This document shows, in pieces, positions 49,083 through 56,978 of a stretch of 64,000 nt of DNA. The stretch is from assembly GCF_014650695.1 (NCBI RefSeq), contig NZ_BMVL01000006.1, forward strand, positions 248,001 to 312,000. The letters are read 5' to 3'. The notes below the pieces were generated by a model. That model searched no databases. It was given only the letters and a program-made list of their open reading frames with translations, and was not told the DNA's origin. Position 1 is the first letter of the stretch. Each line of letters begins with the position of its first letter. A program made the translations under genes and the position numbers. The stretch comes from Streptomyces avidinii. GTDB taxonomy: Bacteria; Actinomycetota; Actinomycetes; Streptomycetales; Streptomycetaceae.

Positions 49083-49739
49083 GTGAGCAACCATCCTCTC
49101 GCTCCGCCGGGGTTCGCGACCGCGCCCGGAGTCCCCTTCCCCGGGGGCGACGGTCCCAACGGGAGCCTCCCGCACGACCACACCCAGGCGATCCTGGAGA
49201 CCACCAAGCGCGTGGCCGCGCTCCTCAAGGCGTCCGGGCAGCCCTTCGCCCTCGCGGGCAGCGTGGCCGCGTTCGCGCACGGCGTGCCGGCCGGCTTCCA
49301 GCACGACACGGACTTCTGCGTCCGGCCCGAGGACGCGGACGCCGTGATCAAGGCGCTGGAGGACGGCGGCATAGCCATGCGCCGGGCCCCCGAGGACTGG
49401 CTGGTCAAGGGCCGGGCGGGCGGGGAGGAGATCGACCTGATCTTCGAGCTCGCCCGCCGTCCGGTGAATACCGCGCTGCTGGATCGGGCCGAGGTCCGGC
49501 CGGTGGACTCCGTCTGGATGCCGGTCCTGGCGCCCACGGACCTGATGGACGCCCGGCTCACCGCGCTCTGCGAGCACTACTGCGACTTCGGCGACCTGCT
49601 GCCGATGGCCCGGATGCTGCGGGAGCAGATCGACTGGGACCGGCTGAACCGCGCCCACCGGGCCGCACCGCTGCCGGACGCCTTCCTGTACCTGCTCGAA
49701 CGGCTCCAGATCACCGATCCCTGGGAGGCGACGCCGTGA
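49083..49739 (+). CDS. Nucleotidyltransferase-fold protein
   Basis: A 218-aa protein. Residues 45-110 contain RVAALLKASGQPFALAGSVA, AFAHGVPAGFQHDTDFCVRP and EDWLVKGRAGGEEIDLIFEL: the GS-type loop, D-x-D pair and third Asp of the nucleotidyltransferase superfamily (MNT/aminoglycoside-type). A C-terminal helical part follows. It may transfer a nucleotide to a protein or small molecule, or be an inactive fold. GTG 49083 has GGAGG upstream. Translationally coupled to the next two genes by GTGA overlaps. Confidence 0.78.
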   Translation: MSNHPLAPPGFATAPGVPFPGGDGPNGSLPHDHTQAILETTKRVAALLKASGQPFALAGSVAAFAHGVPAGFQHDTDFCVRPEDADAVIKALEDGGIAMRRAPEDWLVKGRAGGEEIDLIFELARRPVNTALLDRAEVRPVDSVWMPVLAPTDLMDARLTALCEHYCDFGDLLPMARMLREQIDWDRLNRAHRAAPLPDAFLYLLERLQITDPWEATP

Positions 49740-49990
49740 CCTCGATCGACCTCATCGAATACCGCATCGAGCACCTGAGGGAGCGCCTGGCGGGCGAGGA
49801 GATCGCCGAGCTCGGCGTCCGCGTCGAGGCACGCGGTGCGGGCGTACTGATCCGGGGCAGCGTGAGCAGCGGTGAGTGCCGCGCGGAGGTCCTGCGCATC
49901 ACGGAAGAGGAGCTCGCGGGCATCCCCTGGCGCGAGGACGTCACCGTGTGCTGCCCCGGTCCTCCCGACCGCTCGGAGGAACTGTCGTGA
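49736..49990 (+). CDS. BON-like small domain protein
   Basis: An 84-aa protein: IEYRIEHLRERLAGEEIAEL, GVRVEARGAGVLIRGSVSSG and ECRAEVLRITEEELAGIPWR, ending DVTVCCPGPP. The alpha-beta-beta-alpha order matches a single BON-type domain, usually a lipid- or protein-contact module. GTG 49736 overlaps the nucleotidyltransferase stop and its own stop overlaps the phosphoesterase start. Likely an adaptor between them (inference). Confidence 0.65.
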   Translation: MTSIDLIEYRIEHLRERLAGEEIAELGVRVEARGAGVLIRGSVSSGECRAEVLRITEEELAGIPWREDVTVCCPGPPDRSEELS

Positions 49991-50745
49991 TCCGCGTCGC
50001 GGCCGTCGGCGACATCCACCTCGGGCCCGGCAGCGAAGGGCTGTTGCGTCCCGCTTTCGAGACGCTCGAAGGCTGTGCGGACCTGTTGCTGCTCGCCGGC
50101 GACCTGACCCGGCACGGCACCCCGCAGGAGGCGCACGTGGTGGCCGAGGAGGTGGCCCGGCTCCCGGTCCCGGTGATCGCGGTGCTCGGCAACCACGACT
50201 ACCAGAGCGACCGGCAGACGGCCGTGACGCGCGTACTGGCGGAGGCGGGGGTACGGGTCCTGGAGGGCGACGGCGTGCTGCTCGACGTGGACGGCACAAG
50301 GGTCGGGATCGCCGGGACGAAGGGCTTCGGCGGCGGTTTCGCGGGGCGCTGCGGCAGCGAGTTCGGCGAGCCCGAGATGAAGTCGTTCATCCGGTACACC
50401 CGTCGCTGCGCGGACGATCTCGCGGGAGCCCTGCGGGAGCTCGCCGAGGCGGGCAGCGACCTGCGGATCGCGCTGACCCACTTCTCCCCGGTGGCGGACA
50501 CTCTGGCGGGCGAGCCCCCCGAGATCTATCCCTTCCTCGGAAGCTACCTGCTCGCGGAAGCGGTCGACGAGGCCGGCGCCGATCTCGCCGTCCACGGCCA
50601 CGCCCACCTGGGCACGGAACACGGAACGACAGCGGGCGGGGTGCGCGTACGCAACGTCGCGATGCCGGTCATCGACCGGGCCTTCGCCGTCTACCACCTC
50701 GGGGCGAGGGAACCGATCGGCGACGAGGTCCTTCACAGAGGGTGA
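49987..50745 (+). CDS. Calcineurin-like metallophosphoesterase
   Basis: A 252-aa phosphoesterase with all dinuclear metal motifs: GDIHLGPG (residues 8-15), LLLAGDLTRHG, VLGNHDYQSD, ALTHFSPVAD and AVHGHAHLG. It hydrolyses phosphoester bonds; cyclic nucleotides or nucleotidylated products are plausible since a nucleotidyltransferase gene is coupled upstream (inference). Third gene of the operon beginning at 49083, its GTG overlapping the BON-like stop by 4 bp. Confidence 0.88.
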   Translation: MIRVAAVGDIHLGPGSEGLLRPAFETLEGCADLLLLAGDLTRHGTPQEAHVVAEEVARLPVPVIAVLGNHDYQSDRQTAVTRVLAEAGVRVLEGDGVLLDVDGTRVGIAGTKGFGGGFAGRCGSEFGEPEMKSFIRYTRRCADDLAGALRELAEAGSDLRIALTHFSPVADTLAGEPPEIYPFLGSYLLAEAVDEAGADLAVHGHAHLGTEHGTTAGGVRVRNVAMPVIDRAFAVYHLGAREPIGDEVLHRG

Positions 50746-50766
50746 CGTACGGCCACGAGCTGTACA

Positions 50767-50792
50767 GCTTGAACCGGAGGTGAGCGGGGTAT
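50767..50792 (+). promoter_or_regulatory. SigB-class promoter candidate (best match)
   Basis: GCTT (50767-50770), a 16-nt spacer and GGGTAT (50787-50792) fit the Streptomyces SigB-type consensus GNNT / 14-16 / GGGTA(C/T) fully. It would drive the sigma gene at 50823, implying autoregulation. Confidence 0.55.
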
Positions 50793-50822
50793 GGGGCTTG
50801 AGGGAACTCCCAAGGAGGCCTC

Positions 50823-51719
50823 ATGCCTACTACTCCGAGTGTCCGGGCCGCCCCCGCGCTACAACCGGACGCAGTGCCGGCCGCCGTTCCCGAGATCCCT
50901 GAGATCGCCGACCCGCAGTCGGTGAGCACGGCGGATGCCCACGACCTGTCGGTGACGCTCTTCCGGCGGCTGCACGCGCTGGAGGAGGGGACCGCGGAGT
51001 ACTCGTACGTGCGCAACACCCTGGTCGAGCTGAACCTGAGCATGGTGAAGTACGCGGCCACCCGCGTCCGCCACTGCAGCGCACCGTGGGAAGACGTCAT
51101 ACAGGTCGGCACCATCGGCCTGATCAAGGCCATCAACCGGTTCGACCCGGAGCGCGGTTTCGAGTTCATGTCGTTCGCCCTCCCCACCATCGTGGGCGAG
51201 ATCAAGCGGTACTTCCGCGACACCACCTGGGCCGTCCGCGTGCCGCGCCGGCTGCAGGAACTGCGCATCGATCTGGCCAAGGCGAACGACGCCCTGGAGC
51301 AGGAGCTCGGGCACGCCCCCAGTGCGCAGGAGCTCGCCGAGCGGCTGGGCATCACCGCGGAGGAGGTCTGCGAGGGCCGTGTCGCGGCCAATGGGTTCAC
51401 CAGCCTCTCCCTCGACCTGCCCGTGACGGAGGAGGACGACGCCCCCGGCACGCTGGCCCGCAGCCTCGGCACCGAGGAAACGCGCTTCGAGACGGTCGAG
51501 GACCTGGAATCGCTCAAACCGCTGCTCCGGGAACTGACCGAACGGGACCGGACGATCCTGGCCCTCCGCTTCGGCGAGGAGCTGACCCAGGCCGAGATCG
51601 GCGAGCGTCTGGGCATGTCGCAGATGCATGTCTCCCGGCTGCTGGGCCGCATCCTGGGCCGGCTGCGGGAGGGACTGCTCGCCGAGGAACCCGAGGAACC
51701 GCAGGCCGATCCGGCTTGA
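50823..51719 (+). CDS. SigB/SigF/SigG-family sigma factor (paralog 3)
   Basis: A 298-aa group 3 sigma factor: EGTAEYSYVRNTLVELNLSM, EDVIQVGTIGLIKAINRFDP, TIVGEIKRYFRDTTWAVRVP, RRLQELRIDLAKANDALEQE and the region 4 helix-turn-helix LTQAEIGERLGMSQMHVSRL. It is more distant from paralogs 1 and 2 than they are from each other. ATG 50823 has AAGGAGG upstream and a full SigB-class promoter about 30 bp before that, so it may transcribe itself. A STAS antagonist and an RsbW-like ATPase follow directly, making a compact partner-switch set. Confidence 0.93.
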   Translation: MPTTPSVRAAPALQPDAVPAAVPEIPEIADPQSVSTADAHDLSVTLFRRLHALEEGTAEYSYVRNTLVELNLSMVKYAATRVRHCSAPWEDVIQVGTIGLIKAINRFDPERGFEFMSFALPTIVGEIKRYFRDTTWAVRVPRRLQELRIDLAKANDALEQELGHAPSAQELAERLGITAEEVCEGRVAANGFTSLSLDLPVTEEDDAPGTLARSLGTEETRFETVEDLESLKPLLRELTERDRTILALRFGEELTQAEIGERLGMSQMHVSRLLGRILGRLREGLLAEEPEEPQADPA

Positions 51720-51727
51720 GGCGCTCA

Positions 51728-51753
51728 GCCTTCCGCACGGGACAGACAGGTAT
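51728..51753 (+). promoter_or_regulatory. SigB-class-like promoter candidate for the STAS gene
   Basis: GCCT (51728-51731), a 16-nt spacer and AGGTAT (51748-51753), one mismatch in the -10. It lies just after the sigma gene stop. Confidence 0.33.
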
Positions 51754-51807
51754 ATTGCGCTGGAACCCGGGCAGGTGCAGATGAGCACGACGGAAGGGTG
51801 ATGCCGG

Positions 51808-52179
51808 ATGGTGCCGGAAGCGGAAAGAGAACGCTTCACCGTCGCGGTGGAGGCCGTGGACGGAGCCGTCGTCCTCGCGCTCGCGGGAGAACTTGACCAC
51901 GACACGGCGCAGCCCCTGCGGGATGCCCTCGACGCGGCACTCACCCCGGGCCGTCGGGTCCTGGTGGACCTGGCCGGGCTCGGATTCTGCGACTCCACCG
52001 GGCTGAACGTACTGCTGAACAGTCGGCTCGCGGCGCAGGAGGCGGGTGCCGCTCTGGAACTGGTCGGTCTGCACGGGCCCGTGGCCCGCATGTTCCGGAT
52101 CACCGGTGCGGACGGCGTGTTCCCCATCCACCCCGATGTGGGGCAAGCCCTGCGGACGACGCGCGGCGGAGGGGCCTGA
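51808..52179 (+). CDS. STAS-domain anti-sigma factor antagonist
   Basis: A 123-aa single-domain STAS protein: VVLALAGELDHDTAQPLRDA, RRVLVDLAGLGFCDSTGLNV and MFRITGADGVFPIHPDVGQA. Ser63 in FCDSTGLN is the expected phosphorylation site. ATG 51808 follows a GGAAGGG. The RsbW-like gene starts 5 bp after its stop, so sigma (50823), antagonist and ATPase are likely co-expressed. It is the canonical version compared with the Ala-Ala variant at 11218. Confidence 0.9.
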   Translation: MVPEAERERFTVAVEAVDGAVVLALAGELDHDTAQPLRDALDAALTPGRRVLVDLAGLGFCDSTGLNVLLNSRLAAQEAGAALELVGLHGPVARMFRITGADGVFPIHPDVGQALRTTRGGGA

Positions 52180-52184
52180 GCACC

Positions 52185-52640
52185 ATGGACCAGCGCGGGC
52201 CGTCGGACCGGACCTGGAGCCTGAGGCTGTCCGGAACCACCGACGTCGTCTCGCGCAGCCGCGACTTCACCCGCCGGGCCCTGATCGCCTGGCACTGGCT
52301 CCCGGGCGTGGGGGACAACGGTCGCGAGGCCGCCGAGGACGTGCTCCTGCTGGTGTCGGAGGTGGTGGCCAATGCCTGCCTGCACGGTGGAGGCCCTCGC
52401 GCACTCGTCCTCGACTGCTCGGCCGAGCGTCTGCGGATCGAGGTCACGGACGGCAACCCGGCCCCACCGGTGCGCGTGCCGGCCCGCGGGCCGAACGCGC
52501 GCGAACAGCCGGGCGGGCACGGGCTGCTGATCGTGGAACGCCTGGCGCGGCGCTGGGGTTCCGAGTCCGGGTCGGACGGCAAGCGCGTCTGGTGCGAGGT
52601 GGCGTGGCCGCCGGGCATACGCCTTCCCGGGCAGGCATGA
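52185..52640 (+). CDS. RsbW-like anti-sigma ATPase
   Basis: A 151-aa HATPase_c_2 protein: SRSRDFTRRALIAWHWLPGV, N-box LLVSEVVANACLHGGG, G1 IEVTDGNPAPPVRV and G2 EQPGGHGLLIVERLARRWGS. Together with the adjacent STAS protein and sigma paralog 3 it forms the classic kinase/anti-sigma part of a partner switch. The spacing of 5 bp to the STAS gene supports coupling. It is convergent with the HAD gene. Confidence 0.88.
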   Translation: MDQRGPSDRTWSLRLSGTTDVVSRSRDFTRRALIAWHWLPGVGDNGREAAEDVLLLVSEVVANACLHGGGPRALVLDCSAERLRIEVTDGNPAPPVRVPARGPNAREQPGGHGLLIVERLARRWGSESGSDGKRVWCEVAWPPGIRLPGQA

Positions 52641-52652
52641 AGGTGAGCGGGC

Positions 52653-53312
52653 CTACCGCGCGAGAGGGCTGCTGCCGAGGTGTTCCAGCAGGTCCGCCGG
52701 GTCCCCGTAGACGGCTCGGGCACCGGCCTCCGCGAGGTCGGCACGCGGTACGCCGCCGCAGAGCAGTCCGACACCGGTGACCCCGGCCCGTACGGCGGCT
52801 TTCATGTCCCAGACGCTGTCGCCGACGAATACGGCGCGGCTCGCCGCCGCCCCGGCCAGATCGAGGGCATGGTGCACCGGGTCGGGTGCCGGTTTGCCCT
52901 CGGTCACGTCGTCGGAACTCGCCGTGGCGGTGAGGGCGTCGTCGGCGTCGATCGCCCTCTTCAGGGCCTCCAGCTCCCTGCTGTTCGCGGAGGTGACGAG
53001 CACGACCCGCCATCCACTCCGGTCGAGTTCGCGCAGCAGGTCCGCGGCGCGGTCGAAGCTCGGCAGCCGGTCGAAGTACGTGCCGTACAGGGTGTCGTGC
53101 GCGGTGCTCAGGGTGTCGTCCTCGCTCTTGTCGCGGTCATCGCCGAGCAGCTGCGCGATCAGGTCGTCGCCCGGCAGACCGAGCGCGCGGTGCACGCGAT
53201 GCATGGGCACCGTGTGACCGGCCTGCCGCAGCGCCTCCCACCAGCACGTCACGTGCAGGTGGTTGGTGTCGGCGAGTGTTCCGTCGACGTCGAAGAGTGC
53301 GGCTCGGTTCAT
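52653..53312 (-). CDS. HAD-superfamily hydrolase (beta-phosphoglucomutase-like)
   Basis: A 219-aa HAD subfamily IA protein: motif I FDVDGTLADTN (nucleophile Asp8, Asp10), motif II RVVLVTSANSRELEA, motif III Lys in VTEGKPAPDPV and motif IV FVGDSVWDMKAA. The cap between about 17 and 90 is helical, as in phosphoglycolate phosphatase and beta-phosphoglucomutase relatives. ATG 53312 is the family-like start. A 16-bp hairpin separates it from the DJ-1 gene upstream. Confidence 0.88.
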   Translation of the reverse strand: MNRAALFDVDGTLADTNHLHVTCWWEALRQAGHTVPMHRVHRALGLPGDDLIAQLLGDDRDKSEDDTLSTAHDTLYGTYFDRLPSFDRAADLLRELDRSGWRVVLVTSANSRELEALKRAIDADDALTATASSDDVTEGKPAPDPVHHALDLAGAAASRAVFVGDSVWDMKAAVRAGVTGVGLLCGGVPRADLAEAGARAVYGDPADLLEHLGSSPLAR

Positions 53313-53338
53313 GATGCGGATCAGCCTCCGTGATGGGG

Positions 53339-53379
53339 CGTGCCCGCCGCTCCCCCGGTCCTCGGGAGCGGCGGGCACG
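53339..53379. terminator. 16-bp perfect hairpin downstream of the DJ-1 gene
   Basis: Arms 53339-53354 (CGTGCCCGCCGCTCCC) and 53364-53379 around a 9-nt loop, separating the DJ-1 and HAD genes on the minus strand. Confidence 0.8.
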
Positions 53380-53402
53380 GTGGTCGGCCGTGGGCACGGT
53401 GG

Positions 53403-53945
53403 TCAGCCGCCGAACTCCTTGACGAGAGCCGCACAGAAGGCGTCCAGGTCGCCCGGTTTGCGGCTGGTGACCAGCGTCGCGGGCTGCGCATGGCAGACCT
53501 GCACCGTCTCGTCCACCCAGGTGCCGCCCGCGTTGCGGATGTCGGTGGCCAGGCTGGGCCAGGAGGTCAGGGTCCGACCGCGGACGGCGTCCGCCTCCAC
53601 CAGCAGCCAGGGCGCGTGGCAGATCGCAGCCACGGGCTTCGCCGACGCGATGAAGTCCCGGGTGAAGTCCACGGCCAGGCGGTTCATCCGCAGCGCGTCG
53701 GGGTTGGCGACGCCGCCGGGCAGGACGAGGGCGTCGAAACTCTCGGCCGTGTGGCTCGAGAGGACCCGGTCGACGGGGTGCGTGCCCGCCCTGTCCAGGT
53801 GGCGGAAGGCCTGGATGCGGCCCGGTTCGGTGGACACCAGCTGCGGGTTCCAGCCGGCTTCGAGCACAACCTTCCACGGTTCGGTGAGTTCGATCTCCTC
53901 GACGCCCTCGGGCGCCGTCAGAAAGGCGATGCGCACAGCGCTCAC
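53403..53945 (-). CDS. DJ-1/PfpI-family protein
   Basis: A 180-aa class I glutamine amidotransferase-like protein of the DJ-1/PfpI type: LTAPEGVEEIELTEPWKVVL (acidic residue near 17), DALVLPGGVANPDALR and the nucleophile elbow VAAICHAPWLLVEAD with Cys109 followed by His. Members act as glyoxalase III, deglycase-type or protease-like stress enzymes; the specific activity cannot be told. GTG 53945 fits the family start VSAVRIAFLT. Confidence 0.88.
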   Translation of the reverse strand: MSAVRIAFLTAPEGVEEIELTEPWKVVLEAGWNPQLVSTEPGRIQAFRHLDRAGTHPVDRVLSSHTAESFDALVLPGGVANPDALRMNRLAVDFTRDFIASAKPVAAICHAPWLLVEADAVRGRTLTSWPSLATDIRNAGGTWVDETVQVCHAQPATLVTSRKPGDLDAFCAALVKEFGG

Positions 53946-53996
53946 ATCCTTCGGTTGCCGTCGTGTGCGGTGGTCGGGTCGGTCGGGTCGGTCGGC

Positions 53997-54176
53997 TCAG
54001 TCCGGGGGCTCCGGTACCGGCGGGGGCTTGCCGGGAGCGGGGCCCGGGGGCTCCGGTTCGGGCGGTTTCGGTCCCGGGTCGGCCGGGCGGGGGTCCCGTG
54101 GCACCGGATCCGGCGAGGTGGGTGTGGGTCCGGGCCCCTCGGGCTCCGGTTCGGTGGTCCGTTCCGTACGGTTCAC
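53997..54176 (-). CDS. Small Pro-rich protein (paralog 2)
   Basis: A 59-aa frame from GTG 54176, with GGAG about nine bases upstream, to TGA 53999-53997. Sequence pattern: NRTERTTEPEPEGPGPTPTS, then repeated PEPP/PGP and the end KPPPVPEPPD. Composition and PxP pattern match the protein at 48727, and both lie near stress genes. It is likely a disordered tail-like protein. Coding potential is moderate because high G+C alone can create such frames. Confidence 0.5.
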   Translation of the reverse strand: MNRTERTTEPEPEGPGPTPTSPDPVPRDPRPADPGPKPPEPEPPGPAPGKPPPVPEPPD

Positions 54177-54269
54177 CCTTCTGCTCCTTCGTGCGGTGGC
54201 GGGTACATCCTGCGCCTGCCCGAACGGGCGCGCGTCAAGCCGGTTCGAGCTCTCCGGCCCGGAGGTGCT

Positions 54270-54293
54270 GTTTCAGGGTCGTTTTCGGGGTAA
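54270..54293 (+). promoter_or_regulatory. SigB-class promoter candidate, nearly leaderless
   Basis: GTTT (54270-54273), a 14-nt spacer and GGGTAA (54288-54293). The expected start site is about 54300, two or three bases before ATG 54303. Confidence 0.48.
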
Positions 54294-54302
54294 ATGGGCT
54301 AT

Positions 54303-55484
54303 ATGACCGCTACTGAGCCGCGCATCCTTCCGGCCGGCGCCCCGGGCCTCCGCCCGGGCCCGGCGCTCTCCGCCACCGGCGGGCCGGTGGTGTCTACCGT
54401 GGGCGTCGAGGAGGAGTTCCTTCTCGTCGACCGGCTGACCGGGGCTCCCGTGCCACGCGCCGGCCCGGTGATCCGGGAGGCTTCGTACCTGCTGGGGGAT
54501 CTGGTGCAGTCGGAGTTCTACCGCTGCATGATCGAGACCTGCACCCGGCCCACGCGCGACGCCACCGATCTACGGGCTCAGCTCCACCGCCTCCGGGCCA
54601 CCGTCGCCGACGCGGCGCGTGCCTCGCACTGCCTGCTCGTCGCCTCCGGCACCCCCGTGGTGCCGCCGACGGCGCCGATCCCGGTGACCGACACACCGCG
54701 TTACCGCCGCATGGCCCGGCACTTCGGCGCCCTCGTCGACGGCAGGCTGGGCATCGTGTGCGGATGCCACGTCCACGTGGGCACCGCCGACCGCGCCCAG
54801 GCCCTGTTCCTGGCCAACCACGTGCGCCCCTGGCTCCCCGCCCTCCAGGCGCTCGCCGTGAACTCGCCGTTCGCGGGCGGACTGGACACCGGCTTCTCCA
54901 GCTGGCGGGCCCTGGAATTCGGCCGCTGGCCCACCGCGGGCCCGGCCCCGCTGCTGGACCCGGCCTCGTACGAGGAGACGGCGGAGGCCCTGGTGGCATC
55001 CGGCGTCCTCATGGACCGCCGGATGATCTACTGGTTCGCGCGCCCGTCGGAACACCAGCCGACGATCGAGTTCCGCGTGACGGACACCAATGCCGACCTC
55101 GACACCACCCTCCTCGTCGCCCTGCTGCTGCGCGGCTTGTGCGCCACGCTCCTCGCGCGGGCCGACGAGGACCGGCCGCCGCCCGGCATCTCCGTCGCGC
55201 GGCTGTCCGACGCGCACCGGTGCGCGGCACGGTACGGCGCCGCCGGTGTCGCCCTCGACCCGTTCACAGGCGATTACGTACCGGCCCGGGCCCTGATCGA
55301 CGCCCTGGTCAGGGCGGCCGGTCCAGGGCTACGGGCGGCGGGGGACGAGGCGGAGGTCGACCGGCTGCTCGACGCGCTCCGCAGGAAGGGCACGGGGGCC
55401 GACCGCCAGCGTGCCGCACTCCGGCGCGCGGGCCGGCTGCGGTACGTGGTCGACGAGCTGGCGCACCTGACCATCAGCGCCTGA
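54303..55484 (+). CDS. YbdK-type carboxylate-amine ligase (GCS2 family, paralog 2)
   Basis: A 393-aa ligase. After a disordered 30-residue N-terminus come STVGVEEEFLLVDRLTG, the Arg-rich MIETCTRPTRDATDLRAQLH, VCGCHVHVGTADRAQALFLA, PALQALAVNSPFAGG and EFRVTDTNADLDTTL. This is the same family as 19928-21052 but clearly divergent from it. No ribosome-binding site is present before ATG 54303, and a SigB-class promoter at leaderless distance explains this. The substrate is unknown. Confidence 0.87.
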   Translation: MTATEPRILPAGAPGLRPGPALSATGGPVVSTVGVEEEFLLVDRLTGAPVPRAGPVIREASYLLGDLVQSEFYRCMIETCTRPTRDATDLRAQLHRLRATVADAARASHCLLVASGTPVVPPTAPIPVTDTPRYRRMARHFGALVDGRLGIVCGCHVHVGTADRAQALFLANHVRPWLPALQALAVNSPFAGGLDTGFSSWRALEFGRWPTAGPAPLLDPASYEETAEALVASGVLMDRRMIYWFARPSEHQPTIEFRVTDTNADLDTTLLVALLLRGLCATLLARADEDRPPPGISVARLSDAHRCAARYGAAGVALDPFTGDYVPARALIDALVRAAGPGLRAAGDEAEVDRLLDALRRKGTGADRQRAALRRAGRLRYVVDELAHLTISA

Positions 55485-55777
55485 GGCCGGTCGGGGTGGG
55501 CTGCAGGGCGCCTCCGGCCGCGGGGTAGGCCCGGGTGAGCCATTGCGCGGTCGCAGCGATCAGGGGCGAGAGGGAGAAGTCTGCGGACACGGGCTGACCA
55601 TCCGGACCAGTGGGTGAGGGGATCGGATCGTCACGATAGCGAGCCGATCAGCCGAAATGGAATGTTCGGGCCTTGACGGTGGCCTTGGCCACACGCCCCC
55701 GGCACTCCCCCGCCCGCCCTGCCCCTGCCCCTGCCCCTGCTCTGTCCTGCCCCCGCCGCACCGCCACCGCGGGCCCG

Positions 55778-56884
55778 CTACCGCAGGCCGATCTCCTCGC
55801 AGGCAGCCTTGATCCGGTCGGTGCAGATCGCGGCAATCGTGAAGATGCCGTCATCGACCACGGTGGACTTGACGTTGTTCCTGGTCACCGCGACACCGGG
55901 GACGAGCACCGACGGCACGCGCTTGGTGGTCGGGCTGTCCACGATCTGGTTGATGAGTCCGTCGATCTTCTGCCCCTTGGCAAGGGCGTAGGCCATCTCC
56001 GCTGCGGCCGCGGCCTCCGGGGCGTAGCTCTTGTAGACCGTCATGTACTGCTCGCCCGCGACGATGCGCTGCACACCGGCGAGTTCGGCGTCCTGGCCGG
56101 TGACGGGCGGAAGCGGGGAGACACCGGCCGCCTTGAGGGCGGTGATGATGCCGCCGGCCATGCCGTCGTTGGCCGAGTAGACGCCCGCGATCCGGCCCTT
56201 ACCGAGCGCCGAGAGGGCGGCCGTCATGCTGGCGCCGGCGTTCTCCGGCTTCCACTCGACGGTGTCGTACTCCTTGCCGACGTTCACCTTGCCGTCCAGG
56301 ACGGAGTGCGCACCGGACTTGAACTGCTTGGCGTTCGGGTCGGTGAGCGAACCGTTCACCATGACGATCTGGCCGTCCCTGGCCTTGTCACCCAGCGCGT
56401 CCAGCAGCGCCTTGCCCTGGACCCGGCCCACGTCCTCGTTGTCGAAGGAGGTGTAGGCGTCGATGGGGCCTTCCGCCAGCCGGTCGTAGGCGATGACCGG
56501 GATTCCCGCGTCCTTGGCCCGCTTGACCGCTCCCGCGATCGCCTTGGAATCCACGGCGTCGATGATCAAAGCGTTCACCTTGGCGGTGATCATTGCATCG
56601 ACCTGAGTGTTCTGGGCGGTCGCATCCTGCTTGGCATTGGCATAAACCACTTTGCCCCGGCCGCGGGTGAGTTTGGCGATCTCCTTCTCGATCAGCGGCT
56701 TGTCAAAGTTCTCGTAACGCGCGGTCTGGTCCTCCGGAAGCAGCAGACCGACCTTGATCGCGTCGTCCTTGACAGAGCCGCCCGGTCTTCCGTCGGCGTC
56801 CTCCCCGCTGCCGCAGGCGGTGAGCGAGACGGTCATCGCCGAAGCTGCGACAACAACGGCGGCACGACCCAGATATGTGTTCAC
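55778..56884 (-). CDS. Sugar ABC transporter substrate-binding lipoprotein (orphan)
   Basis: A 368-aa periplasmic-binding-protein type I lipoprotein: signal with lipobox LTAC (Cys24), then KVGLLLPEDQTARYENFDKP, NALIIDAVDSKAIAGAVKRA, GIPVIAYDRLAEGPIDAYTS, GKGRIAGVYSANDGMAGGII and LPPVTGQDAELAGVQRIVAG. It resembles XylF/ChvE-type D-xylose or multiple-sugar binding proteins. GTG 56884 has GGGAGG upstream. No ATPase or permease gene lies beside it, so it must borrow a transporter encoded elsewhere or be a leftover. A perfect LacI-type palindrome lies 95 bp upstream. Confidence 0.88.
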   Translation of the reverse strand: MNTYLGRAAVVVAASAMTVSLTACGSGEDADGRPGGSVKDDAIKVGLLLPEDQTARYENFDKPLIEKEIAKLTRGRGKVVYANAKQDATAQNTQVDAMITAKVNALIIDAVDSKAIAGAVKRAKDAGIPVIAYDRLAEGPIDAYTSFDNEDVGRVQGKALLDALGDKARDGQIVMVNGSLTDPNAKQFKSGAHSVLDGKVNVGKEYDTVEWKPENAGASMTAALSALGKGRIAGVYSANDGMAGGIITALKAAGVSPLPPVTGQDAELAGVQRIVAGEQYMTVYKSYAPEAAAAAEMAYALAKGQKIDGLINQIVDSPTTKRVPSVLVPGVAVTRNNVKSTVVDDGIFTIAAICTDRIKAACEEIGLR

Positions 56885-56978
56885 GACGTAAACCTCCCTG
56901 ACGAGGCCGTGTCCTTGCGGCCGAGGTAGAGGCAGTCAACTCGGCACTGACACCCTCGTCAAGAAGTGAATTGTTAAC

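Noticed and set aside
51781..51801. Six-codon frame (MSTTEG) just before the STAS gene as a leader peptide
   Set aside because: Too short and not overlapping the STAS start in a coupling arrangement; probably chance.
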